The position numbers were made by a program, and so were the translations under genes. This document shows positions 49,601-56,835 of a stretch of DNA of 64,000 bases, in pieces. The notes below the pieces were generated by a model, which searched no databases, was not told the DNA's origin, and worked only from the letters and a program-made list of their open reading frames with translations. Positions within the stretch are counted from its first letter, which is position 1; each line of letters begins with the position of its first letter. The DNA comes from Synechococcus sp. PCC 7336 (GTDB lineage Bacteria > Cyanobacteriota > Cyanobacteriia > Thermostichales > PCC-7336), in contig NZ_CM001776.1 in the NCBI RefSeq assembly GCF_000332275.1, forward strand, positions 3,351,737 through 3,415,736, read 5' to 3'.

Positions 49601-50415
49601 AACTGCTCTAACATTTGTGCGGGCAATTCGGGATCTTTGAGGGAGTAGGTGTAGAGACAAGTCACCTGCAATCCCCGAGCCTGTAATGCTTCGCACAACG
49701 CATCAATGGGTGCGGTGTTGGCACTCAGGACGTGGGCGCGATAGAGCAGGATGCCAACGTTGGCGATTGGCTTTGCACTCGGCCCCCTCAATCCCCCAGA
49801 ATGGGGGACTTGACTAAAGCTTGGGTTAGGCGTTGGGAGACGATCGGGTTGGAGGGCACTAGGCGGTGGCGTGTAAAGGCCGATATTGGCTAGCGATCGC
49901 GGTGGGCGACAGTCATAATTTGTCTGGCAAGCGAGATTGGCGATCGCCTTCAAGCCTTCGCAAATATTCTCCACTCCCCCTGCAACGAAATATCTCCAGA
50001 GGCGATCGACTTGACTCAACCCTAAGGTTGAGTGACTCATCAGGTCGAGATCGGGACGATCGTCTCCGGGCAACACCAGCAATTGCGCCCCCGTTTTCGC
50101 CACCACCTCTTTGACTACTTCCAATCCATAGGACCAATAGGCTTGGCCCCCCAGCAGGCGAAGGGCGATCGCCTCGGCACCGATCAATACATCGTCGGCA
50201 TAAGTATCGATGGTCAGTTGCTGTTGCAAGTTCAGTAGGTTGACTGCCCGCACTGCCGGAAAGGTCTCGGGCAACTGCTCCAGTGCTGCTGCCAAGGTCT
50301 GAATCTCGGTATCGGCGGCCGTGAGGACGACAATGGGAGCGGGGTCTTGCTCGACAACAATCACTCCCTCCTGACCCGGTTGCCAACCACCGGGTGTTGC
50401 TGCGATTCGATGCAT
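46618..50415 (-). CDS. cobN: Cobaltochelatase subunit CobN
   Basis: 1265 residues. The N-terminus MHRIAATPGGWQPGQEGVIV and the central GIQPSRGFDIDPSLNYHSPD and HIGKHGNLEWLPGKG are CobN-type; the C-terminal third contains TYRxW-like ASYRIFGSKPGAYGAGL and MRHGYKGAFELAATLDY, shared with ChlH. CobN is the large subunit that inserts cobalt in the aerobic cobalamin route; its N-terminus argues against ChlH. In some cyanobacteria only CobN is dedicated and the other subunits are shared with Mg-chelatase; no cobS or cobT is here. Near 49775-49812 a dispersed hairpin repeat lies in frame. The upstream hydrolase gene ends 43 bp before the start. Confidence 0.93.
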   Translation of the reverse strand: MHRIAATPGGWQPGQEGVIVVEQDPAPIVVLTAADTEIQTLAAALEQLPETFPAVRAVNLLNLQQQLTIDTYADDVLIGAEAIALRLLGGQAYWSYGLEVVKEVVAKTGAQLLVLPGDDRPDLDLMSHSTLGLSQVDRLWRYFVAGGVENICEGLKAIANLACQTNYDCRPPRSLANIGLYTPPPSALQPDRLPTPNPSFSQVPHSGGLRGPSAKPIANVGILLYRAHVLSANTAPIDALCEALQARGLQVTCLYTYSLKDPELPAQMLEQFRDRASIDVLIDTTSFSLAKLDSGDPAVAVWQALDVPVLQAILSGVTVEQWQESPQGLSPRDIAMNVALPEVDGRLISRAISFKAMEQKHERLQTEVVRYRPQGDRVEFVADLAANWARLRRTAVGDRRVALLLANYPNRDGRLANGVGLDTPESCVRILQAMQQAGYDLPEIPTDSAALMKLLTSSATNDPEGLQLRPVRQVLSAVAYRDWFDRLPAEAREKILQQWGEPDDRDIPIAGVQFGKIFVGIQPSRGFDIDPSLNYHSPDLVPPHRYLAFYAWLRSQFDTRAIVHIGKHGNLEWLPGKGIALSENCFPEVAFGPLPHLYPFIVNDPGEGAQAKRRAQAAIVDHLTPPLTRAELYGPLLELERLIDEYYEAQSLDPRRLPMIQPQILKLLEQENVLADIEVSGDRDVAEVLNRLDGYLCELKEAQIRDGLHILGQYPAGRQGIDLLVALARFPGAGQVGLTQAIARDCNLDFDPLTADPGQALRYLPEDLQLLLGRECRVVGDAIEAIELLASTWVAQPIAGKLFSPQPGPSAKTCLEWLRETLWPKLQQTPREIEMLLLGLAGRYVPSGPSGAPTRGRSDVLPTGRNFYSVDIRAIPTETAWAVGQKAADAAVERYVQEEGEYPKTLGLSVWGTSTMRTGGDDWAEALALMGVRPVWDGLSRRVVDFEILPVAALGRPRVDVTLRISGFFRDAFPNLISLFDAAVQAVARVPESSEENPIRDRIQTDTRYWQQQGLSADRAQERASYRIFGSKPGAYGAGLQGLIEAQNWSSDADLARAYLNWSGYAYTGQAVGHAAPEAFEQRLQQLQIVLHNQDNREHDLLDSDDYYQFQGGMVAAARSLTGQNPKAYFGDHSRPTLPKVRSLEQEIRRVYRSRVVNPKWIAGAMRHGYKGAFELAATLDYVFAYDATARCVPDFIYEGIARSYVLDEAVGKFVRGVNPWALRDMSERLLEAHQRGLWSGASKEMLEAIELEMLEAEGEIEQRD
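49775..49812. repeat. Dispersed hairpin repeat inside cobN
   Basis: One arm of the repeat seen at 41544 and 26629 (CCCCCTCAATCCCCC, spacer, TGGGGGACTTG). Here it is translated in frame on the minus strand as SQVPHSGGLRGPSAK, in a low-complexity segment between LYTPPPSALQP and IANVGILLYR of CobN. Confidence 0.9.
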
Positions 50416-50458
50416 GAGGAATTTGCCTTGGAAGCGTACGACGACTATCCCACATGAT

Positions 50459-51241
50459 TCACGGTAGATGCTCTAAAAGGGGAGAAAGGACTGCTAAAAA
50501 CTCTTGCAGTGTCGCAACGTACTGGGTTGGAGCCGCATCGAGCAAGTGGACGTGACCCGCATGGGGAACTTCTAAAAAGAACTTGGGTTCCTGCGCTGCT
50601 GCAAATAATGCTTTGCCATGCCAAAAGGGCACCGTATTATCTAAGCGACCGTGAGCTACCATCAGCGGGCAATCGATGCGAGTGACACGGCCTAGATTGT
50701 CGAATTTCTCAAACGGCACGAGGGGCACTCGCGTGACCACCCGAAATACTGTCGTGAAGGTGCCCTCCACAATGACCCCCGCAATCTTCTCTCGGCTAGC
50801 TAAATAAATCGAAGGACCGCCCCCCAAAGAAAGGCCGTAGGCAATGATGCGATCGCTGGGCACCCCCACATCTTCAGTCAAGTAACGATAGGCTGCATTC
50901 ACATCTTCATAGACATTGCGCTCGGAGGGGTTGCCGTCGCTGGTGCCGTAGCCGCGATAGTCGTAGGCTAAAATCGAAAACCCCAAGTTATACCACTGCT
51001 CCATCAAATGACGCAGTTGGCCGATGTCGCTGCCATTGCCGTGGCTGAGCAACAGGGTATAGGTAGCGTTGGGATTGTGCAGGTGAATGGCTGAAAGGCG
51101 ATCGCCATTGCCCACATCCAACTTCAAAATGTCGTCGCCATCGCTGTAGCTGGCGGGGGGCGGGATGAAAATTTGTCGTTCGCTGAGCAAGAGACCGTAG
51201 AAGCATAAGCTGCCGTAGGCGATCGCCAATAGCGTCAACAT
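50459..51241 (-). CDS. Membrane-anchored alpha/beta hydrolase
   Basis: 260 residues from the ATG at 51241, which has GGAG seven bases upstream; longer starts at 51283 (ATG) and 51301 (TTG) are possible. An N-terminal membrane helix (LTLLAIAYGSLCFYGLLL) anchors an ABHD17/BEM46-type hydrolase. Nucleophile serine lies in GLSLGGGPSIY, aspartate in AHGRLDNTVPF and histidine in PHAGHVHLLD. GNGSDIGQL forms the oxyanion side. Substrate unknown, possibly an acyl ester. It precedes cobN by 43 bp on the same strand; cotranscription is likely but a functional link is not evident. Confidence 0.88.
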   Translation of the reverse strand: MLTLLAIAYGSLCFYGLLLSERQIFIPPPASYSDGDDILKLDVGNGDRLSAIHLHNPNATYTLLLSHGNGSDIGQLRHLMEQWYNLGFSILAYDYRGYGTSDGNPSERNVYEDVNAAYRYLTEDVGVPSDRIIAYGLSLGGGPSIYLASREKIAGVIVEGTFTTVFRVVTRVPLVPFEKFDNLGRVTRIDCPLMVAHGRLDNTVPFWHGKALFAAAQEPKFFLEVPHAGHVHLLDAAPTQYVATLQEFLAVLSPLLEHLP

Positions 51242-51393
51242 GCGAGCACTCCATTTTTTCCACATATTTTTTCGGCATAACATTTTGATTCGATGGCTCA
51301 ATCGGTGTTTCTGGAAGGTGGCTGCCGTTCCGCGATGCGCTATGATGCTGCCGTCTATTGCCCGATCGCCCCGATCGAAAGCCTAACGGAGAT

Positions 51394-51702
51394 ATGCCGA
51401 TGGGAGCCCTTTCCGGTCTAGACAGTCATACCGTCACGGGAAACGTTTCAGTTGCCGTCATTGCAGGCGTGGGAGCATCGCTAGCCATTAAAGATTTGAC
51501 AACAGACGCCGCAGCCTCAGAATTGCAGGTGTTGCTGACCATCGATGGAGATCTCTCCAAACGCAGCCTCGATCTGGGCACCCTGTCCGCCTCTAGCGGC
51601 ACCTTCCAGCTCTCTTTGCCCGACAGTGCCAACATCAGCGTCTACAACACCGTTGTACTGAGATCGGCAGACACTGCCATCGGTAGCGGCACGATCCCGT
51701 AG
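51394..51702 (+). CDS. DM13-domain-like small protein
   Basis: 102 residues from the ATG at 51394, which has GGAG four bases upstream; the open frame runs back to 51358. GLDSHTVTGNVSVAVIAGVG, SELQVLLTIDGDLSKRSLDLG and the ending SGTFQLSLPDSANISVYNTV resemble a DM13 domain, a small beta-sandwich usually on secreted proteins and thought to take part in redox or electron transfer. There is no signal peptide and the usual C-terminal cysteine-containing motif is missing, so identity is tentative. Confidence 0.55.
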   Translation: MPMGALSGLDSHTVTGNVSVAVIAGVGASLAIKDLTTDAAASELQVLLTIDGDLSKRSLDLGTLSASSGTFQLSLPDSANISVYNTVVLRSADTAIGSGTIP

Positions 51703-51823
51703 AAGCGCTCTTTCCAGTAGAAGCAATTTTTTCAGTCAAAGTAAGCTTTAAAAATTCCTCAGAGAACACTCCCCCAGACGTTAGAATTATCGATGCACTG
51801 TTTTTTCTCGACGGGAGACTATC

Positions 51824-52123
51824 TTGACGGAATTCGCGCTCAAAGCGGTGTGGCTGGACGATAATTTGGCGATCGCGGTAGACCAAATTGTCGGACAAGG
51901 CCGCAGCCCTCTGACCAAATACTACTTTTGGCCCCGCGAAAACGCGTGGGAGCTGATTCAAACCGAGCTGGAAAGCAAAGGCTGGATCACCGAAATCCAG
52001 CGGGTGGAATTGCTCAACAAAGCCACCGAGGTGATCAATTACTGGCAGGAAGACGGTCGCAAGAAGCCCATGACGAAGGCAGCTGAAAAGTTTCCCGAAG
52101 TCTTGTTTGCAGGCAATTCATAG
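51824..52123 (+). CDS. Ribosomal protein PSRP-3/Ycf65
   Basis: 99 residues. [39 protein letters not shown] and [15 protein letters not shown] match the plastid-specific ribosomal protein 3 family, present in cyanobacteria and chloroplasts as part of the 30S subunit. It starts at a TTG with GGGAG about seven bases upstream. It precedes rbgA by 12 bp, so the two are cotranscribed and both act on ribosomes. Confidence 0.9.
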   Translation: MTEFALKAVWLDDNLAIAVDQIVGQGRSPLTKYYFWPRENAWELIQTELESKGWITEIQRVELLNKATEVINYWQEDGRKKPMTKAAEKFPEVLFAGNS

Positions 52124-52135
52124 GGATCTCCCCCT

Positions 52136-52984
52136 ATGACCACCCCAGCCATTCAGTGGTATCCCGGCCACATTGCCAAGGCCCAAAGGCAACTGCAGCA
52201 GCAGTTGCAGAAGGTGGATGCGATTTTGGAGGTGCTGGATGCGCGCATTCCCCTCGCCAGCCGCCATCCCGATCTCGATCGCTGGACCCGCGACAAGCCT
52301 CGCGTACTGATTTTGAACAAAGCCGATTGTATTTCCACTGCTCAACTGCAGAGCTGGCAACAGTGGTTCGAGCGACAGGGCTTAACTGCTCTGCCCACCA
52401 ATGCTCGCGAAGGTAAAGGAATCTCCCGAGTGCGACAGGCGGCTCAGCAAGCAGGGGCGGCGGCAAACGAGCGGCGGCGCAAGCGGGGGATGCAACCTCG
52501 TCCCATCCGGGCTGCTGTCATCGGGTTCCCGAATGTGGGCAAGTCTGCGCTGCTCAATCGACTGATGGGCAAGCGGGTGGTGGAGAGTGCTCGCCGTCCG
52601 GGGGTGACTCGACAGTTACGCTGGGTGCGGTTGGGCCAAGATTTAGATCTGTTGGACGCCCCCGGAATTTTGCCTCCCAAGCTGGAAGACCAGCAGGCAG
52701 CATTGAAGTTAGCGATTTGTGACGATATTGGGGAGGCAGGCTATGTGAGCGAGCATGTGGCAGGGGCTTTGTTGGACCTATTGCCGCAGGTGGACAATCG
52801 CTTAGAGGCCGTATTGTGCGATCGTTATGGGTTCGAGGCTCTCGATAAACCTGGCAGTCTTTTAGTGCATCAGTTTGCGCGCGATCGCCATACCGGGAAT
52901 GTGGAGCGGGCAGCCAAGCAAATTTTGACTGACTTTCGGAAAGGGGTGTTGGGTGCTGTGGCCCTGGAACAACCGCCAGAATAG
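52136..52984 (+). CDS. rbgA: Ribosome biogenesis GTPase RbgA/YlqF
   Basis: 282 residues. Circularly permuted GTPase that helps late 50S assembly: the order is G4 NKAD at 61-64, then G1 GFPNVGKS at 130-137 and G3 DAPG (LLDAPGILPPK). IQWYPGHIAKAQRQL is the family start and the C-terminal helical domain is present. It follows PSRP-3 by 12 bp. Confidence 0.95.
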   Translation: MTTPAIQWYPGHIAKAQRQLQQQLQKVDAILEVLDARIPLASRHPDLDRWTRDKPRVLILNKADCISTAQLQSWQQWFERQGLTALPTNAREGKGISRVRQAAQQAGAAANERRRKRGMQPRPIRAAVIGFPNVGKSALLNRLMGKRVVESARRPGVTRQLRWVRLGQDLDLLDAPGILPPKLEDQQAALKLAICDDIGEAGYVSEHVAGALLDLLPQVDNRLEAVLCDRYGFEALDKPGSLLVHQFARDRHTGNVERAAKQILTDFRKGVLGAVALEQPPE

Positions 52985-53018
52985 AGGATATCCAGGATAT
53001 CCGTCGGGCAACTGAGGA

Positions 53019-53186
53019 TTAGTGAAAGGGGTGGCAGAGCTTTTGCAGCCAGATGGGGGAGCCGAGTCTATCCTCCAAGAGATCTAAAACGCTAGGCTGC
53101 GAAGTTTTAGACATCCAAGCCTTGACATAGGTTAGTTGAGGCTTGTTGCTGCGAAGTGTGACGGAGGGGGTTGGAGGCACATTCAT
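53019..53186 (-). CDS. Small protein of 55 residues
   Basis: Too short for usual ORF cut-offs. The ATG at 53186 has AGGAG eight bases upstream. The product, MNVPPTPSVTLRSNKPQLTY followed by VKAWMSKTSQPSVLDLLEDR and LGSPIWLQKLCHPFH, has an amphipathic helical middle and no low complexity. No family recognised. It lies between rbgA and the glycosyltransferase gene, convergent with rbgA. The ribosome-binding site and natural composition support it; homology is untested. Confidence 0.5.
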   Translation of the reverse strand: MNVPPTPSVTLRSNKPQLTYVKAWMSKTSQPSVLDLLEDRLGSPIWLQKLCHPFH

Positions 53187-53375
53187 GAGTCTTGCTCCTA
53201 GTCGCTGTTAACCGGTTTAAGGCGTTCAGCGCTTGTTTCTTGCCCCTTCATACCTACCTGTGTCGATGCATTATGCAGTTCTCAACGGCAGTGATAGTGC
53301 GCTTTTGCGCAGTTCTACCGAGGGGGAAATGAAGGGACTTGAGAATTCAGTGTTTTCCCTTAGAAATCTGTCAGT

Positions 53376-54446
53376 TCAATCCGCCAGTGCATCGGCCAGA
53401 GCCTGCGCGATCGCCACATTTCCCCCCATGTCCAATCCTCCTGCTTGGCTGGGCTCCACCCAAGCATCTTCCAGCCAATCCCAAGCTCGATCGAACACCT
53501 GCGCGGGGGTGAGGATTTGGTGGCGGCTATAGTTTTGAAGCCCATTGAGTAGGAGCTGGGCTTCGGCAAAGCCCGAGCGGGTGATGCAGCGGACGGGCAC
53601 GCCGACGCGCATCGCTTCCGAGAAGGTGCCATAGCCTGGTTTGACCGCCACTTGGTCGCAGGCGGGCATGAGATCTACCGGTCGCCACTGCTCGCCATTG
53701 AGCCTTAGCAAGTTGGGGCGATCGGGGGCATTGCGATCGAGCGTGATAAATTGCCAGTCGGGATAGGCATCCACATTGTCATAGGGAATGCCGCGCAGGC
53801 CGAGACCGCCGAAGGTGAGCAACACGGTGGGGCGATCGCGCTCCAATTGCAGGCGATCGCGAATTTCTGCCGGACTCAGGATGGGCTCGCCGCCTGTCAA
53901 GCCCGTGTCTTCGATCTGGGGAAAGGCTGACATGGGGGCATGAAAGGGGAGGCGAAACAGGCGATCGCAGTTTCCATACAGTTCTGCTACCCAGTCGGCA
54001 ATGGTTTGGAACGCGGGACCGTAGTCGCGGTAAATGAAATCCCAGCCGAAGTTGCCTGCCATCCAACAGGGCAGTCGAGCGGCACGAGCGATCGCGCAAG
54101 CGAGGGGAGGCATGTCGGCAAACACCATGCGGACGCGATTGAGTTTGATGAAGTCCACTTCCGAGCGGACAATGACATCTGCTTTGGCTTGTAACGCCTT
54201 GAGCTTGGCAAGGGTGGCATCGAGATCGGTGGCGAGGCTGTCTGCTTGCACGACTCCGACATCGAGGGCACGGGGGCGATAGAGAAATCGGCCCGAGACA
54301 TATTTTTCAATCAGCCAGCGAGGGGCTGAGGTTACGAAGATGGGCAGGATGTCGGGGTTGAGTTTCTGGAGACGATCGATGAGGGCGGCGGTGCGGGTGA
54401 CGTGGCCGAAACCGTGGGCTGAAATGGCAACATACAAAATACTCAT
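53376..54446 (-). CDS. GT-B-type glycosyltransferase-like protein
   Basis: 356 residues. ILYVAISAHGFGHVTRTAALIDRL is the N-terminal Rossmann start of UDP-glycosyltransferase-like (GT28/GT1) folds; PTVLLTFGGLGLRGIPYD and CDQVAVKPGYGTFSEAMRVGVPVR are the second half with the nucleotide-sugar-binding pattern. Such proteins in bacteria glycosylate lipids or small molecules, but the acceptor is unknown. No membrane helix or signal. Monocistronic by position; on the opposite strand to bioF. Confidence 0.8.
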   Translation of the reverse strand: MSILYVAISAHGFGHVTRTAALIDRLQKLNPDILPIFVTSAPRWLIEKYVSGRFLYRPRALDVGVVQADSLATDLDATLAKLKALQAKADVIVRSEVDFIKLNRVRMVFADMPPLACAIARAARLPCWMAGNFGWDFIYRDYGPAFQTIADWVAELYGNCDRLFRLPFHAPMSAFPQIEDTGLTGGEPILSPAEIRDRLQLERDRPTVLLTFGGLGLRGIPYDNVDAYPDWQFITLDRNAPDRPNLLRLNGEQWRPVDLMPACDQVAVKPGYGTFSEAMRVGVPVRCITRSGFAEAQLLLNGLQNYSRHQILTPAQVFDRAWDWLEDAWVEPSQAGGLDMGGNVAIAQALADALAD

Positions 54447-54540
54447 GCGTTAGACTCGTGCGTTCGAATTCCGGTGCCCCAGTGCTAAGCTCCAGTCCAT
54501 CATGACCTCCGGGGTACTCCCGCCAGAACGCAGAGCATTT

Positions 54541-54690
54541 GGCGGTGAGGAGGATAGGATAGTTAAACGCAGGGCGGTTGGACTACCGCTCTCTGGCTGT
54601 GGAGGCTTATCCGCTGGGATGCCTGTGAAACAGCAACTCTCACTCGTGAGTCTGAGAAGCTCCCGCTAGACCCGTAGGGTTAGCGGTGAG
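54541..54690 (+). mobile_element. Probable IS200/IS605-type (TnpB) right-end remnant
   Basis: A frame open from at least 54541 to a TAG at 54667 reads LPLSGCGGLSAGMPVKQQ, then ends LRSSR, resembling the variable tail of cyanobacterial TnpB (OrfB) proteins. It merges with a hairpin at 54663-54686: CCGCTA and ACCC pair with GGGT and TAGCGG around a GTA loop with a bulged G, then an outer CTC/GAG helix. This layout fits the TnpB gene end overlapping the element's right-end RNA structure. No transposase catalytic part is present. Confidence 0.45.
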
Positions 54691-54712
54691 AGTAGTCACA
54701 CCATAAGCTGCT

Positions 54713-55885
54713 ATGACTGTCCTCGATCGCATCCGAGACCGCATTGCCCAAGTGCAACGCTTGGGTCTGTATCGCCAATTGCACCACCACTCTGCCTGCG
54801 ATGGGGTACGAGTCAAGTGGGGCGATCGCTGGCTGATTAATTTTTCCAGCAATGACTATTTGGGCTTGGCCCGAGAGCCGCAGTTAGTGGAAGCGGCGAT
54901 CGCTGCAGCTCGACAATACGGTACGGGCAGTGGAGCCTCGCGGCTGGTGACTGGGAGTTTCGATTTTCACCAGCAGTTGGAGTGCCAAATTGCGACCTGG
55001 AAAAGGACGGAAGCGGCACTGGCATTCAATTCCGGCTATCAAGCCAATCAAGGGGTGTTAGTGGGACTGACCAAGGGGGGCGATCGGATTTTTGTCGATG
55101 CCCTGGCCCACGCTAGCCTCAGAGACGGTACGGTCTTGAGTCGCGCCCGCAGTCACGAGTTTCGCCACAATGACCTCGAACATTTAGAGCATCTCTTGAA
55201 CAGCCACCCCAGCTCGGGCATTCGGCTGATTGTGACCGAGAGCGTGTTCTCGATGGATGGGGATGTGGCCCCCTTGTCTGAATTATTGCAATTGGCCAAA
55301 ACCTACGACACCGTCCTAGTGGTGGACGAAGCCCATAGTGTGGGGGTATTCGGGCCTGCGGGATCTGGGCTGTGCGCGCATTTGGGCTTGAAGGGCGATC
55401 GCCTGATTCAAGTGGGCACCTGCGGCAAGGCGTTAGCGAGTTTTGGCGCTTATGTCGCCAGTTGCGAGGCGATCGCCGAGCTTTTGCGCAATCGGGCCAG
55501 GAGTTTTATCTACACCACCGCATTACCCCCCAGCGTCATTGCTGCCACCCGTGCCGCGATCGCTTATCTGCAAGCCCATCCCGAACGCCTGCAACGCCTC
55601 CACCGCAATCGCCAACACCTAGCCTCTCGTCTCGGCAGAGTCCTCGACAGCCAGATTTGTCCCATTGTGCTCGGCGAGCCCGAAATAGCTCTGGCGGCCT
55701 CGCAACACCTGCGCGATCGCGGCTTTTGGGTCCAAGCGATCCGCCCCCCCACGGTGCCCAACGGTACTGCCCGCTTGCGCATTTCCCTCTCGGCTAGCCA
55801 CTCTGCCGAGCAACTGGATAGCCTATGCGATGCTTTGCAACCCTGGCTTTCTGCTCAATCGCTACCCCATCAAATGATTCGTTAG
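54713..55885 (+). CDS. bioF: 8-amino-7-oxononanoate synthase
   Basis: 390 residues. PLP enzyme that joins pimeloyl thioester and alanine in the first committed biotin step. NFSSNDYLGLA, GTGSGASRLVTGSFDFHQQLE in part, VVDEAHSVGVFGPAGSG and the pyridoxal lysine K239 in GTCGKALASFGAYV are all characteristic. Other members of the fold, such as KBL or 5-aminolevulinate synthase, are less likely by length and motif. It begins about 25 bp after a TnpB-type hairpin, so its promoter may have been changed by an insertion. A phosphopantetheinyl transferase gene follows about 78 bp later. Confidence 0.9.
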   Translation: MTVLDRIRDRIAQVQRLGLYRQLHHHSACDGVRVKWGDRWLINFSSNDYLGLAREPQLVEAAIAAARQYGTGSGASRLVTGSFDFHQQLECQIATWKRTEAALAFNSGYQANQGVLVGLTKGGDRIFVDALAHASLRDGTVLSRARSHEFRHNDLEHLEHLLNSHPSSGIRLIVTESVFSMDGDVAPLSELLQLAKTYDTVLVVDEAHSVGVFGPAGSGLCAHLGLKGDRLIQVGTCGKALASFGAYVASCEAIAELLRNRARSFIYTTALPPSVIAATRAAIAYLQAHPERLQRLHRNRQHLASRLGRVLDSQICPIVLGEPEIALAASQHLRDRGFWVQAIRPPTVPNGTARLRISLSASHSAEQLDSLCDALQPWLSAQSLPHQMIR

Positions 55886-55963
55886 TTGTAGAATGCTTTC
55901 GATTAGCTAAGCTGCAAGCGGCGATCGCCCATCTCTGAAAATGAATCGCCGGAGAATTAAACT

Positions 55964-56737
55964 ATACTTTGGCTTCAACCCCCTTCTCCCCTCCTCCAAC
56001 CCGTTCGCCACGAAGTACATGTATGGCGAGGGAATCTGCCCTGCTATGCCGGAAATGTTGCTAGCCTTCATTTATTTCTCAATTTTCTCAATAGCGGGGA
56101 ACGGCAGCGGGCCGATCGATTCCGATTCGAGCGAGATCGCGATCGATACATTATTTGTCGCGGTCTTCTACGCTTGCTTCTCGGTCGCTACCTCAGCCAA
56201 TCTCCAGCCTCTTTAGAGTTTGAATACGGACCGTACGGAAAACCAGCCCTTGCCAAGCATCACTCGAGTGTATTGTCATTTAATCTTTCCCATTCAAAAG
56301 ATATGCTCCTACTGGCCTTTAGCTGCGATCGCGACATTGGCATTGATGTCGAGCATACCCGTACTATCTGTGACGAGCAGGTTATCGCCAAGCAATTTTT
56401 TGCCCCTAGAGAAAAAGCTGTTCTGCAGGGACTGCTTCCTCAGCAGCGACAGCGCGCCTTTTTTCATTGCTGGACTCGCAAAGAAGCCTATATCAAAGCA
56501 TTAGGGGGGGGGTTGAGTATTGCTCTCGATAGCTTTGAAGTGACCCTATTGCCCAACGAGCCTGCTCAATTGTTAAAGGTTGCAGGTCATACTGTAAAAG
56601 CGAGCGACTGGAGCATGGCAGACCTCGATATTCATCCAGATTATGTTGCAGCACTCGCCGTGAAGAGTCCTCAACCGCAGATCTATTCCTGGACTGCTCC
56701 GATAGAAACTGAGATCGTTAATCATTCAAATGACTGA
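55964..56737 (+). CDS. Sfp-type 4'-phosphopantetheinyl transferase with apparent ATA start
   Basis: Transfers phosphopantetheine from CoA to carrier proteins. The core is clear: RFRFERDRDRYIICRGLL, FEYGPYGKPAL, LSFNLSHS, IGIDVEHTR and the WTRKEAYIKALGGGL loop. The conserved frame is open from 55961 and reads LWLQPPSPLLQPVRHEVHVW, a normal family N-terminus, but holds no ATG, GTG or TTG until a TTG at 56174 that would remove about 70 conserved residues. An ATA at 55964 lies eight bases after GGAGA. Either the original ATG became ATA, or a non-standard start is used, or the sequence has an error. From 55964 the product has 257 residues, the usual size. Confidence 0.8.
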   Translation: MLWLQPPSPLLQPVRHEVHVWRGNLPCYAGNVASLHLFLNFLNSGERQRADRFRFERDRDRYIICRGLLRLLLGRYLSQSPASLEFEYGPYGKPALAKHHSSVLSFNLSHSKDMLLLAFSCDRDIGIDVEHTRTICDEQVIAKQFFAPREKAVLQGLLPQQRQRAFFHCWTRKEAYIKALGGGLSIALDSFEVTLLPNEPAQLLKVAGHTVKASDWSMADLDIHPDYVAALAVKSPQPQIYSWTAPIETEIVNHSND

Positions 56738-56835
56738 TCTTTATCTCGGGCGACTCAATCATCGATCGCGCCTCCTTCGATGGCGAGTAGGGGGTTGTAG
56801 ATTCTAGACAACCTGAGTTCGATGGCTCTGAATGG

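Noticed and set aside
51302-51393. Cobalamin riboswitch upstream of the hydrolase-cobN pair
   Set aside because: The spacer is too short and lacks the B12-box sequence.
52987-53002. Two GGATATCC palindromes after rbgA as a regulatory site
   Set aside because: Very short and directly after the stop codon, with no supporting context.
55941-56216. 91-codon ORF starting at an ATG before the phosphopantetheinyl transferase
   Set aside because: It is in another frame; the conserved protein sequence is read in the frame from 55964.
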